Shown here: one piece after another, positions 8,445 through 17,400 of the stretch
Position numbering within the stretch: position 1 is the stretch's first letter
Layout: the number at the start of each line of letters is the position of its first letter
From: Aestuariispira ectoiniformans
GTDB lineage: Bacteria; Pseudomonadota; Alphaproteobacteria; UBA8366; Aestuariispiraceae
Reading direction: 5' to 3'
Assembly: GCF_025136295.1 (NCBI RefSeq)
Contig: NZ_CP062788.1
Coordinates: 992,001 to 1,056,000, forward strand
Length of the DNA: 64,000 bases
Made by a program: the position numbers and the translations under genes
Notes under the pieces: model-generated
The model's database searches: none
Seen by the model: the letters and a program-made list of their open reading frames with translations, nothing else
Told to the model about the DNA's origin: nothing

Positions 8445-8993
8445 ATGATGAGGGACAGGGTGCAGGAAAAGAAAGTTAACTCAGCGGTGAGTAAGGATAT
8501 TCAGGCGGGAGACATTGCTGCGGATCGCAGTGATAATTTCGATTACATCGTCAGGCATTTCCTTCAGGGACCGCATTTCTTTCAATCAAGCGTTGTTCAG
8601 TATCTCTATGACTGGTGGCAGGGGTATGAGCCGTCCTTGCCGCAGCGTAAACAGTTCGATCTGGTGGAACATGCGGCGATTGCACCCAATCTGTTCCTGA
8701 TCAAGGTTTTGGGCGACGGCCGGTTCGAATACCGCATCAATGGTGAAGAAGTCGTGTCGCTGGTCGGCGTCTCGCTGAAGGGTGAGATGATCTCGCCGGA
8801 TCATCACGATATCGCGATGGCGAACCTGGCCCGCTATTATCAGGAAATCGTTGAAAAGAAACAGGCGCGGGCCTGTACCGGCAATTTGCGCCCTGCGCAT
8901 ATGGACGTGCTGGAATTTGAAACCGTTGACTGCCCCTTGGTCGATAAAAACGGCAATATCACACATATCGTCGGCGCGATTGGCACGAACTGA
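8445..8993 (+). CDS. PAS_5-type PAS domain protein
   Basis: A 182-residue soluble protein that appears to be a single PAS domain with an N-terminal helix. It shows the layout of the alphaproteobacterial PAS_5 family: a Trp-containing helix (LYDWWQGYEPSLPQRKQFD), then APNLFLIKVLGDGRFEYRINGEEV, SLKGEMI, and a final strand VDKNGNITHIVGAIGTN. No kinase, cyclase or DNA-binding domain is attached, so it probably works as a sensor partner for another protein. Two ATG codons (8445, 8448) are adjacent. It may have its own transcript, because an AT-rich gap of about 350 bases precedes prkA. Confidence 0.8.
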   Translation: MMRDRVQEKKVNSAVSKDIQAGDIAADRSDNFDYIVRHFLQGPHFFQSSVVQYLYDWWQGYEPSLPQRKQFDLVEHAAIAPNLFLIKVLGDGRFEYRINGEEVVSLVGVSLKGEMISPDHHDIAMANLARYYQEIVEKKQARACTGNLRPAHMDVLEFETVDCPLVDKNGNITHIVGAIGTN

Positions 8994-9246
8994 CGGGGCA
9001 TCCGGCAGTGATGATCGGCTGAATTGGAGGCACGCCCTTGACGGCGTAGCTCTTGTAAATTCTTTTTGAGTTATTACCTGATACTTATGGCATCTTGGCC
9101 TGATTTGAAGTATTATTATGTTAACCAAAAATTCATTAATTAATTCTGTGGGGCATTAAGCTTTAGTATTTGCAGCTACACTTAACTCATATTTAACCAT
9201 CCGGTGATAAAGTTAGGTTAGCTAAGAGCTTGAACATTGTGAATAG

Positions 9247-9296
9247 GCGGGGGCGGTCGTTTTGCGAGCGCCCCCGCTTTGCGTTTTCAGAAAGCG
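9247..9296 (+). promoter_or_regulatory. Overlapping hairpins in the prkA leader (terminator-like / attenuator candidate)
   Basis: GCGGGGGCG (9247-9255) pairs perfectly with CGCCCCCGC (9269-9277) and is followed by TTTGCGTTTT, which is terminator-like. CGCTTT (9275-9280) can instead pair with AAAGCG (9291-9296), sharing bases with the first stem. The element lies 44 bases before prkA, downstream of an AT-rich stretch (9060-9240) that probably holds the promoter. It could end the PAS transcript or attenuate prkA. Nothing else is recognised in the 346-base gap 8994-9339. Confidence 0.5.
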
Positions 9297-9339
9297 ATTG
9301 GGGGTTCACCGGTTTCCGTTTCGAAGGAGGTTGCATCTG

Positions 9340-11274
9340 ATGGAAGATATTCTGGACCTATATGCCGAACACTACAGTCTGGCGCGTGAGGAAGAGATGA
9401 CGCTCCACGACTATCTGCGAGGCTGCCGCGATGACGCAGGCATGTACGCCAGTGCCGCAGAACGTATGATTGCCGCCGTTGGAGAGCCGGAGCTGGTGGA
9501 TACGAGCCAGGACACGCGCCTGGGCCGGATATTCCACAACCGGACAATCAAGCGCTATCGCGCCTTTGATGACTTTTATGGCATGGAAGACACGATCGAA
9601 CGCATCGTGGGTTATTTCCGCTATGCAGCCCAGGGGCTGGAAGAACGCAAGCAGATCCTCTATCTCCTCGGGCCCGTTGGTGGCGGCAAGTCCTCCCTGG
9701 CCGAAAAGCTCAAACAGCTGATGGAAAAAGAGCCGATCTATGTCCTGAAGGCAGGCGATCAGATCAGCCCGATTTTTGAATCTCCGCTGGGGATTTTCGA
9801 CAAGGATCGCATGGGGGCTGTGCTGGCGGAAAAATATGGTATTGCACAGCACCGCCTGACCGGCCTGATGTCTCCCTGGGCGGTCAAACGTCTGGATGAA
9901 TTCGAAGGCGACATTTCGAAATTCAGCGTGGTCCGGCTGAACCCTTCAAAACTTCGCCAGATTTGCATTTCCAAGGTCGAACCCGGTGATGAAAACAACC
10001 AGGATATCTCCACCCTCGTGGGTAAGGTTGATATTCGCAAGCTGGAACATTTCAGCCAGCACGACCCGGATGCCTACAGCTATTCCGGTGGCCTGAACCG
10101 CACGACCCAGGGCCTGATGGAATTCGTGGAGATGTTCAAGGCGCCGATCAAGGTGCTGCACCCCATGCTGACCGCGACCCAGGAAGGTAACTATATCGGC
10201 ACCGAAAGTTTCGGCGCACTGCCTTTCCAGGGGGTTATCCTGGCGCATTCGAATGAGGCGGAATGGCAGCAGTTCAAGAACAACAAGAATAACGAGGCTT
10301 TCATTGACCGTGTCTGCATCGTGAAGGTGCCCTATTGCCTGCGCATGACCGAAGAGGCGATGATCTATTCCAAACTGGTTGAAAACAGCGAGTTGAATGA
10401 AGCCCCCTGTGCCCCGGAAACCCTCAATATTCTCAGCCGCTTCAGTGTTCTGACACGGTTGAAACCCCATGAGAATTCCAATCTCTATTCCAAGATGCGG
10501 GTCTATGATGGCGAAAGCCTCAAGGATACCGATCCGAAAGCCAAGACGGTACAGGAATATCGTGATGCAGCCGGCGTTGACGAGGGCATGGACGGTGTTT
10601 CCACCCGTTTCGCCTTCAAGGTGCTCAGCTCCACCTTCAATTACGATACCGAAGAGGTGGCGGCGGACCCTGTGCATCTGATGTATATCCTGGAACAGAT
10701 GATCAAACGCGAACAGTTCCCGCCGGAACAGGAAAGCACCTATCTTGAATTCATCAAGGAAGAACTGGCGCCGCGTTATGCCGAGTTCATCGGTAATGAA
10801 ATCCAGAAGGCCTATCTGGAAAGCTATACCGAATACGGTCAGAACGTCTTCGACCGCTATATTTCCTATGCCGATGCCTGGATTGAGGAGCAGGATTACA
10901 AGGACCCGGATACGGGACAGCTCTTCAATCGTCAGGTCCTCGATGCGGAACTGTCCAAGATCGAGAAACCGGCGGGCATTTCCAATCCGAAGGATTTCCG
11001 GAACGAAGTGGTCAAATTCGCGCTCCGGACACGGGCCAATACCGGGTCGAACCCGGCCTGGACGTCCTATGAGAAACTGCGTGATGTGATCGAAAAGCAC
11101 ATGTTCAGTCAGGTTGAAGACCTGCTGCCGGTGATCAGTTTCGGCACCAAGAAAGACAGCGATACCGAAGGCAAGCACAAGGAGTTTGTCGATCGTATGC
11201 AGGACCATGGTTACACCGAACGTCAGGTCCGCCGTCTGGTCGAATGGTATATGCGCGTGAACAAGGCCGGTTAA
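9340..11274 (+). CDS. prkA: PrkA (YeaG) serine protein kinase
   Basis: A 644-residue protein of the PrkA/YeaG family, an AAA-like ATPase domain followed by a kinase-like C-terminal domain; in enterobacteria it acts in nitrogen-starvation and stationary-phase stress. The Walker A is LLGPVGGGKSSLAEKLKQL, and family motifs such as GALPFQGVILAHSNEAEW and a C-terminal VEWYMRVNKAG are clear. The start at 9340 has a strong AAGGAGG 9 bases upstream. It is the first gene of a tight operon with yeaH (19-base gap) and spoVR (1-base overlap). A hairpin-rich leader lies upstream. Confidence 0.97.
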   Translation: MEDILDLYAEHYSLAREEEMTLHDYLRGCRDDAGMYASAAERMIAAVGEPELVDTSQDTRLGRIFHNRTIKRYRAFDDFYGMEDTIERIVGYFRYAAQGLEERKQILYLLGPVGGGKSSLAEKLKQLMEKEPIYVLKAGDQISPIFESPLGIFDKDRMGAVLAEKYGIAQHRLTGLMSPWAVKRLDEFEGDISKFSVVRLNPSKLRQICISKVEPGDENNQDISTLVGKVDIRKLEHFSQHDPDAYSYSGGLNRTTQGLMEFVEMFKAPIKVLHPMLTATQEGNYIGTESFGALPFQGVILAHSNEAEWQQFKNNKNNEAFIDRVCIVKVPYCLRMTEEAMIYSKLVENSELNEAPCAPETLNILSRFSVLTRLKPHENSNLYSKMRVYDGESLKDTDPKAKTVQEYRDAAGVDEGMDGVSTRFAFKVLSSTFNYDTEEVAADPVHLMYILEQMIKREQFPPEQESTYLEFIKEELAPRYAEFIGNEIQKAYLESYTEYGQNVFDRYISYADAWIEEQDYKDPDTGQLFNRQVLDAELSKIEKPAGISNPKDFRNEVVKFALRTRANTGSNPAWTSYEKLRDVIEKHMFSQVEDLLPVISFGTKKDSDTEGKHKEFVDRMQDHGYTERQVRRLVEWYMRVNKAG

Positions 11275-11293
11275 CCCGGAAAGGAGGCCGGTC

Positions 11294-12610
11294 ATGCACC
11301 ATTTCGTAGACCGACGGCAAAATCCGAAGGGCAAGAGCCTGGGGAACCGTCAAAGGTTCCTCCGGCGTGCCCGGCACCACATCAAGGATATGGTGGACCG
11401 GTCGATCAAGGACCGTTCCATGGGCGACCTGGAAAATGGTGAACAGGTCACCATCCCGACCAAGGGGATCAAGGAGCCCCATCTGGTCCACTCTCCCAAC
11501 GGTGGCAAGCGCGAGCGTATCTTTCCCGGCAATAAGGAATTTGTGGTGGGGGACAGTTTTCCCCGACCCAAACAGGGCGGTGGAAAAGGCCAGGGCAAAC
11601 AGGCCTCCGAAGATGGCGAAGGCGAGGATGCCTTTACCTTCACCCTGACCCGGGAAGAATTCCTGGAGCTGTTGTTCGAAGATCTGGAACTGCCTGATCT
11701 GGTAAAGACCACCTTGAAGGAAACCACAACCGTCAAACAGCGCAAGGCGGGGCTTGCGACGCAAGGGACGCCCGCCAACCTGAACCTGATCCGCACAATG
11801 AGAAATTCGCTTGGCCGACGTATTGCGCTCAAGCGGCCCTCGGGTGACGAGGTTGCCGCGCTGGAAGCGGAAATCGCCGAACTGGAGGCCAAGGAAAACC
11901 GCACGGCGGGCGAGGCCAAGCGGCTGGAAGAGTTGAAGGAACAATTGGAGGCATTGGAACGGCGCCGGAAGATCGTATCTTTCATCGACCCGGTGGATAT
12001 CCGCTACAACTCCTTTGTGCCGGAAATCATTCCGAATTCAAAGGCGGTCATGTTCTGCCTGATGGATGTCTCCGGCTCCATGGCGGAACGGGAAAAGGAG
12101 CTGGCGAAACGTTTCTTCCTGTTGCTGCACCTGTTTTTGGAACGGCGTTACGAACATACCGAAATCGTTTTTATCCGCCACACCCATTATGCCCAGGAAG
12201 TGGATGAGGAAACCTTCTTCTATGGCCGGGAAACCGGCGGCACGGTCGTCAGCACCGCGCTGGAAGAAATGGAGAAGATCGTCAAGGACCGCTATCCGAC
12301 CGGTGAGTGGAATATCTATGCCGCCCAGGCATCCGATGGCGAGAACCTCAGCCGGGATTCGCTGAAATGCGAACAGCTTCTGGAAGAGCGCCTGATGCCG
12401 GTGTGCCAGTTCTATGCCTATGTAGAGATTGTGGAGGAAAGCGAGATGGAAATCCTTGCCTCCGACGAGGCAGGCGGTGAATTGTGGCGCGCCTATCGCG
12501 AGGTCCGAAGCCGCTGGCCCAATTTCGACATGCGGCGCATCGCACAGCCCTCCCATATCTATCCGGTTTTCCGTGACTTCTTCAGCAGCAAGAAGGAAGG
12601 GGTTCGTTAA
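11294..12610 (+). CDS. yeaH: YeaH/YhbH family protein (DUF444), VWA-like
   Basis: A 438-residue partner of PrkA. The N-terminal third is basic and Gly/Lys-rich (VDRRQNPKGKSLGNRQRF; GGGKGQGKQ). A coiled-coil segment of alternating Glu/Lys follows at about 190-225 (EVAALEAEIAELEAKEN). The C-terminal half is a von Willebrand A-like fold with the MIDAS motif DVSGSM. AAGGAGG stands 7 bases before the ATG. The TAA overlaps the spoVR ATG by one base (TAATG), so the two are translationally coupled. Its molecular role is not known; in E. coli the gene is co-regulated with yeaG. Confidence 0.96.
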   Translation: MHHFVDRRQNPKGKSLGNRQRFLRRARHHIKDMVDRSIKDRSMGDLENGEQVTIPTKGIKEPHLVHSPNGGKRERIFPGNKEFVVGDSFPRPKQGGGKGQGKQASEDGEGEDAFTFTLTREEFLELLFEDLELPDLVKTTLKETTTVKQRKAGLATQGTPANLNLIRTMRNSLGRRIALKRPSGDEVAALEAEIAELEAKENRTAGEAKRLEELKEQLEALERRRKIVSFIDPVDIRYNSFVPEIIPNSKAVMFCLMDVSGSMAEREKELAKRFFLLLHLFLERRYEHTEIVFIRHTHYAQEVDEETFFYGRETGGTVVSTALEEMEKIVKDRYPTGEWNIYAAQASDGENLSRDSLKCEQLLEERLMPVCQFYAYVEIVEESEMEILASDEAGGELWRAYREVRSRWPNFDMRRIAQPSHIYPVFRDFFSSKKEGVR

Positions 12611-14172
12611 TGGCAGCGAAAACACGGGCGGTGCAGCCGCTCTTCGACAAACCCGACTGGACCTTCGACATCATGAGTGATGTCTATGACGCGATTGAAA
12701 AAATCGCGGTCGAGGATTTGCATCTGGATATATATCCCAACCAGATCGAGGTTATCTCCTCGGAACAGATGCTGGATGCCTATTCGTCGATCGGCTTGCC
12801 GCTGATGTATCATCACTGGTCCTTCGGCAAACGCTTTGTCCGCGACGAGACCATGTATCGCAAGGGTCTGGCGGGCCTGGCCTATGAGATCGTCATCAAT
12901 TCCAATCCCTGCATCAGCTACAACATGGAGGAAAATTCCATGGCGATGCAGACATTGGTGATGGCACATGCCGCCTTTGGCCATAACCATTTCTTCAAGA
13001 ACAACTATTTGTTCAAACAATGGACCGATGCCGACGGTATCCTGGACTATCTGTCCTTTGCGAAGAATTTCATCACCAAATGTGAAGAACGCTACGGTTT
13101 CACGGCAGTGGAGGAAGTGCTCGATGCGGCACATGCCCTGATGGATCATGGGGTTTTCCGCTATCGCCGTCCGCCGCGCCCCTCGCGTGAGGAACAGGAG
13201 GCCATGCGGCGGCAACGCGATGAATATGCCGACCAGCAAAGCCTGCTCGACCTTTGGACCGACAGCACGTTAAGCCCCGTGGACGAAAGGGGGGACGAGG
13301 TTCGGCGTAAACACAGCCGACGCCAAGATGCCTTGCATCTGCCACAGGAAAACATCCTGTATTTCCTGGAAAAGAACAGTCCGATCCTGGAGCCCTGGCA
13401 GCGGGAGATCGTGCGGATCGTACGCTTCCTGTCGCAATATCTCTATCCGCAGAAACAGACCAAGGTGATGAATGAGGGCTGTGCCTGCTTTGTCCATTAC
13501 TACATCATCAACCGCCTTCACGAATTGGGATTGATTACCGAAGGTGCGCTGATGGAGATGATGCACAGCCATACCAATGTGGTCTTCCAGCCGGAATATG
13601 ACGACCCGCGTTTTTCAGGGCTCAATCCCTATGCGCTGGGCTTTAACATGATGATGGATATCCGCCGGATATGCGAAGATCCGACCGACGAGGACCGGGA
13701 ATGGTTCCCGGAATTCGCGGGCAGCGGCGACTGGAACGCCGTGTTGCTGGATGCCTGGGCCAATTATCGGGATGAATCCTTCATACAGCAATTCCTCAGC
13801 CCCCATCTGATCCGTCAGTTCAAACTGTTCGTGATTACCGATGACGAACGGGAAGAAGACCTTCACGTTACGCATATCCACAACAAGCGTGGCTATCGGG
13901 AAATCAGGAAGATTCTCGCGAAATCATATGATACCGCCAATTTGGAACCGGATATCCAGGTCGTTGATACGGATTTGCGGGGGGACCGCGAACTGAAACT
14001 GCGTCATACGGTCCACAATGGTATTCTTCTGGATCAGAAGAACCGGGACGAGGCCCTGAAACATCTCAAATATCTCTGGGGTTATGAAGTGACCCTGGAC
14101 GGGGTATCCGCCGATACCGGTGACGTTCTTTATTCCGCGTCGACGGTACCGAAAGAGACCGAGTCCGCGTAG
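12610..14172 (+). CDS. spoVR: SpoVR family protein (YcgB)
   Basis: A 520-residue cytosolic protein of the SpoVR/YcgB family, named from a Bacillus spore-cortex gene but widespread in non-sporulating proteobacteria next to prkA and yeaH. Recognisable conserved blocks include MYRKGLAGLAYEIVINSNP, MVMAHAAFGHNHFFKNNYLF-like text around residues 115-135, MNEGCACFVHYYIINRL and NPYALGFNMMMDIRRI. The His/Glu-rich core (HAAFGHNHFF, NEGCACFVHYY) suggests a metal site, as inference. The last 18 codons are less conserved. It is the terminal gene of the operon; no clear terminator follows. Confidence 0.95.
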   Translation: MAAKTRAVQPLFDKPDWTFDIMSDVYDAIEKIAVEDLHLDIYPNQIEVISSEQMLDAYSSIGLPLMYHHWSFGKRFVRDETMYRKGLAGLAYEIVINSNPCISYNMEENSMAMQTLVMAHAAFGHNHFFKNNYLFKQWTDADGILDYLSFAKNFITKCEERYGFTAVEEVLDAAHALMDHGVFRYRRPPRPSREEQEAMRRQRDEYADQQSLLDLWTDSTLSPVDERGDEVRRKHSRRQDALHLPQENILYFLEKNSPILEPWQREIVRIVRFLSQYLYPQKQTKVMNEGCACFVHYYIINRLHELGLITEGALMEMMHSHTNVVFQPEYDDPRFSGLNPYALGFNMMMDIRRICEDPTDEDREWFPEFAGSGDWNAVLLDAWANYRDESFIQQFLSPHLIRQFKLFVITDDEREEDLHVTHIHNKRGYREIRKILAKSYDTANLEPDIQVVDTDLRGDRELKLRHTVHNGILLDQKNRDEALKHLKYLWGYEVTLDGVSADTGDVLYSASTVPKETESA

Positions 14173-14400
14173 CCGGCGCCCGGTTCCAGGGCGATCTCAC
14201 CAAAAAGCTCACCATGCACTGTATTCTGCGGCATGATCGCTTTGGGCGGTATGTCCTCTTCGATGATGGATTTGGACAGGACTTGATGCGCCATCGTTGG
14301 ATTTCGTTAATATTTGAGCCGTAATATAGGATTGGCGCCTACAGGGGCAGATGGGGACGCGGCGTCAGGATATAGTTACTGACGACTGAGGGATATAGGG

Positions 14401-17400
14401 TTGCGGCGTGCGCGGAAAGCTCCTCTGCTTGCATTGACAGTGTCGATGGTCGTCGTGCTGGGCATAACCTTGTTCGTTGACCGCAGCATGGAGGAACGGG
14501 GGACCAGGTTCAATCAATGGGCCCTGACGAACATTCTTGATGCACGGGCGGCTGCCCTGGTTGCGCATCTCGACGGGCTGCGCGAGGAAACGAAACTCCT
14601 ATCCCAAAATGCAACCGTTCTGGATGCGATGGGGGCCTTCAATGCCGCTTTCGACGCGACAAGTGAAGACAGCCGCTTTCAATTGCGCCGCAGCTATATC
14701 AGTGAAAATCCAAAATCTCCTCACCGGCGCTATCTTCTGGATGATGATGGCCGCGATACGCCCTACAGTCATGTGCATCGCCGCTATCATCCGGCCATTC
14801 ATACGCTGACCTCACCGCGCGGTTTGTATGATGCATTCCTGGTGAACCCTGACGGGGACGTTGTCTACAGCGTTCTGAAGGAACAGGATTTCGGCACGAA
14901 TCTGATGACGGGGCCTTGGCGGGACACGGGGCTGGCCCGTGTGTTCCGGACCATATTGGCAAATCCTGATGACGATAGTGTTCATTTCGAGGACTACAGT
15001 CTCTATCGCCCCAGTGCCGGTGATCCTGCGGCCTTTATCGCCGTACCGTTGCATCGTACCGACAATGGTGCGTTTCTCGGTGTTTTGGCGCTGCAGCTTC
15101 CGCAAGCGCCGATCCAGAATATTCTTCAGGCCGGGTTCAAAAGCGAAAAGGAAGGGAATGTCTACCTGATTGGTCCCGATTATCTGCTACGCAGTGACAT
15201 GCTGGACCGGGAATGGGGGATGATGTTGCGCTCCAAGCGGGAGCACAAGGGGATTGTAAAGGCCCAGAAGGGGGAAACCGTCATCCTGAATGACATTACG
15301 GTTTTCGGGAAACCAGGGTATGGAGGCTATAGGCCGATCGATTTCCTCGGCGTGCGATATGTCCTGGCTCTGGAAATACCGGTCAGCAGTTTTGAGCACC
15401 AGGACTGGACGACAATCATCTGGATTGCCACGCTGATGATCGCGGCGTCTATTGCCTTCGCATTTTTCCTGTGGCGGCGGGAAAGTGCAATTGCCCGGAG
15501 GACCAATGCGCTCAAGGCTTTTGTGGAAGATGCGCCCGATGCAGGTGATATCCTTGGGCAGGATGACGAATTCGACGGTCTCGCCCGGGCCATTGCAAAG
15601 TACCACGACCAGTCGCAGAACCTTCTCCAGGCTGAGCAGGAATATGTCAGCCTGTTCGAGGCCTTCGGGTTTGGCACCTATCGCAGGTCGACTGACGGGC
15701 GTTTGCTTCAGGTGAACGAGACCCTGGCGAAAATCTACGGGTATCAATCCGCTGAAGAAATGATCTGGTCCGCGCAGTCCGGCTTCTGGGAACGTTACGC
15801 CGACAGTCGCCCGGACAGCCACAGCTATACCGTTTGGGATGAAAGTCCGGATGGCGCCCGCGTGGAGGCAAAGGCCCTGCGCAAGGACGGAAGTGAAATC
15901 TGGATTTCGGAAAATTATAAATCCATCCGGAACCCGAACGGCGATATCGTCTTTTACGAAGGCGTGGTCTCCGATATCACGCAGCGCTATCAGATTGAAG
16001 CCGACATACGCAAGGCGCGGCGCGAACTGGCTGAAACCACCAGGCGTCTCCAGACGGCGCTGAACACGATGCCGATTGGCCTGATCATGCTCGACAAGGA
16101 TCTGAATATCCTGTTGGTCAATGAACTGGTCGCCGACTATTACGGGCTTCCGAAAGAGATTATGCGTGCTGGTGAGCCGTTGCGTAATTCCGTCAAATAT
16201 CTGGTGGAAGCGGGTTATCTCACAGGTGTCGATGTTGACGAAGAATTCGAGCGCTTGAAGGTTCTCTATACCTCCGGCAAGCCGTTCCGTTTCGAGCGGG
16301 AACTGCAGCGCGGCAGATTTATGGAGGTCAATGGCAACCCCCTCGAAGAAGGCGGTGTCGTGTTGAATATCGTCGACGTGACCGAGATTCGCCGGGCCGA
16401 ACAGGTCGTGAAGCGGGCGCGGCAGCGGCTTTTGGATGCCATCGAGGCGATCAATGACGCCTTCACTATCTGGGACAGCAATGAAGGATTGGTGGTTTTC
16501 AACAGCCGCCTGCTGGCTCTGCAACCGGAACTGAAAGGTGTCGTGCGGACCGGCATGTCTTTCGAGGAGTTTCTGGACGCGCTCATTCAGTTCCGGCTGG
16601 AGGGCCAGGATCAAAGCGATGTCAATCAGTGGCGGAACAAGCAGCTTGAATTGTTCCGAAAAGGCGGCGTGGTTGAAATTCAGCGCGGCAACGGCGCATG
16701 GCATCACCAGTCCTATGTTGCAACAAAGGATGGCGGCAGGGTCGGCGTGCGCAGCGACATTACCCAGCGCCGGACCTGGGAGGAAACCCTGGTCCAGTCC
16801 GAGCAAAAATTCCGCCACCTGATCGAAGGGTCTGTGCTGGGGGTCTTGATCTGTACGCCTGAGGGCAAGCCGCTCTACGTGAACCGCGCTATTGCGACGA
16901 TATTCGGTTTCGATAAACCCGACGGTATGATGGCTGTTGATCCGGTTAGTACCCTGATTGATGAACGGGACCGCTCGGCCCTGATTTCACGCGGCTTCGA
17001 TATTGCCAATGGTCTCGCGGCGGAAGAACGGGCCAGATATCGGGGGATCGGCCATGATGGTCGGTTGGTCTGGCTTGATATGGCGGTTCAGCGCATAGAC
17101 TGGCAGGGGCAGGTGGCGCTTCAATGCACCTGTTCCGATATCACCAAGCAGGTGATGATCGAACATGAGATTCAACAACAGTCCTCAACCTTCCAGAAGG
17201 CTGTCGACGGGATGCCGCAGGGGGTTGCGGTCTTCGATCCGGACGGGAAGGTCCGGCTTGTCAATGACAGGGCGCTGGAACTGGTGGACCTGAGCAGGGA
17301 CGATGTGGTGACCGGCGGGTCCTTCCGCAATCTGCTGATCACTGCGGACAGGCTCGGAACCGAGCGTTACTGGCCGACGGTCAAGGATTTACGGGAAATC

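Noticed and set aside
9020-9045. Sigma-54 promoter for prkA (GGCACGCCCTTGAC)
   Set aside because: The GG and GC elements are not 10 bases apart and the -12 GC is missing.
14130-14294. 54-codon open frame on the minus strand overlapping the spoVR 3' end
   Set aside because: It has no ribosome site, is antisense to coding sequence for part of its length, and shows no family resemblance.
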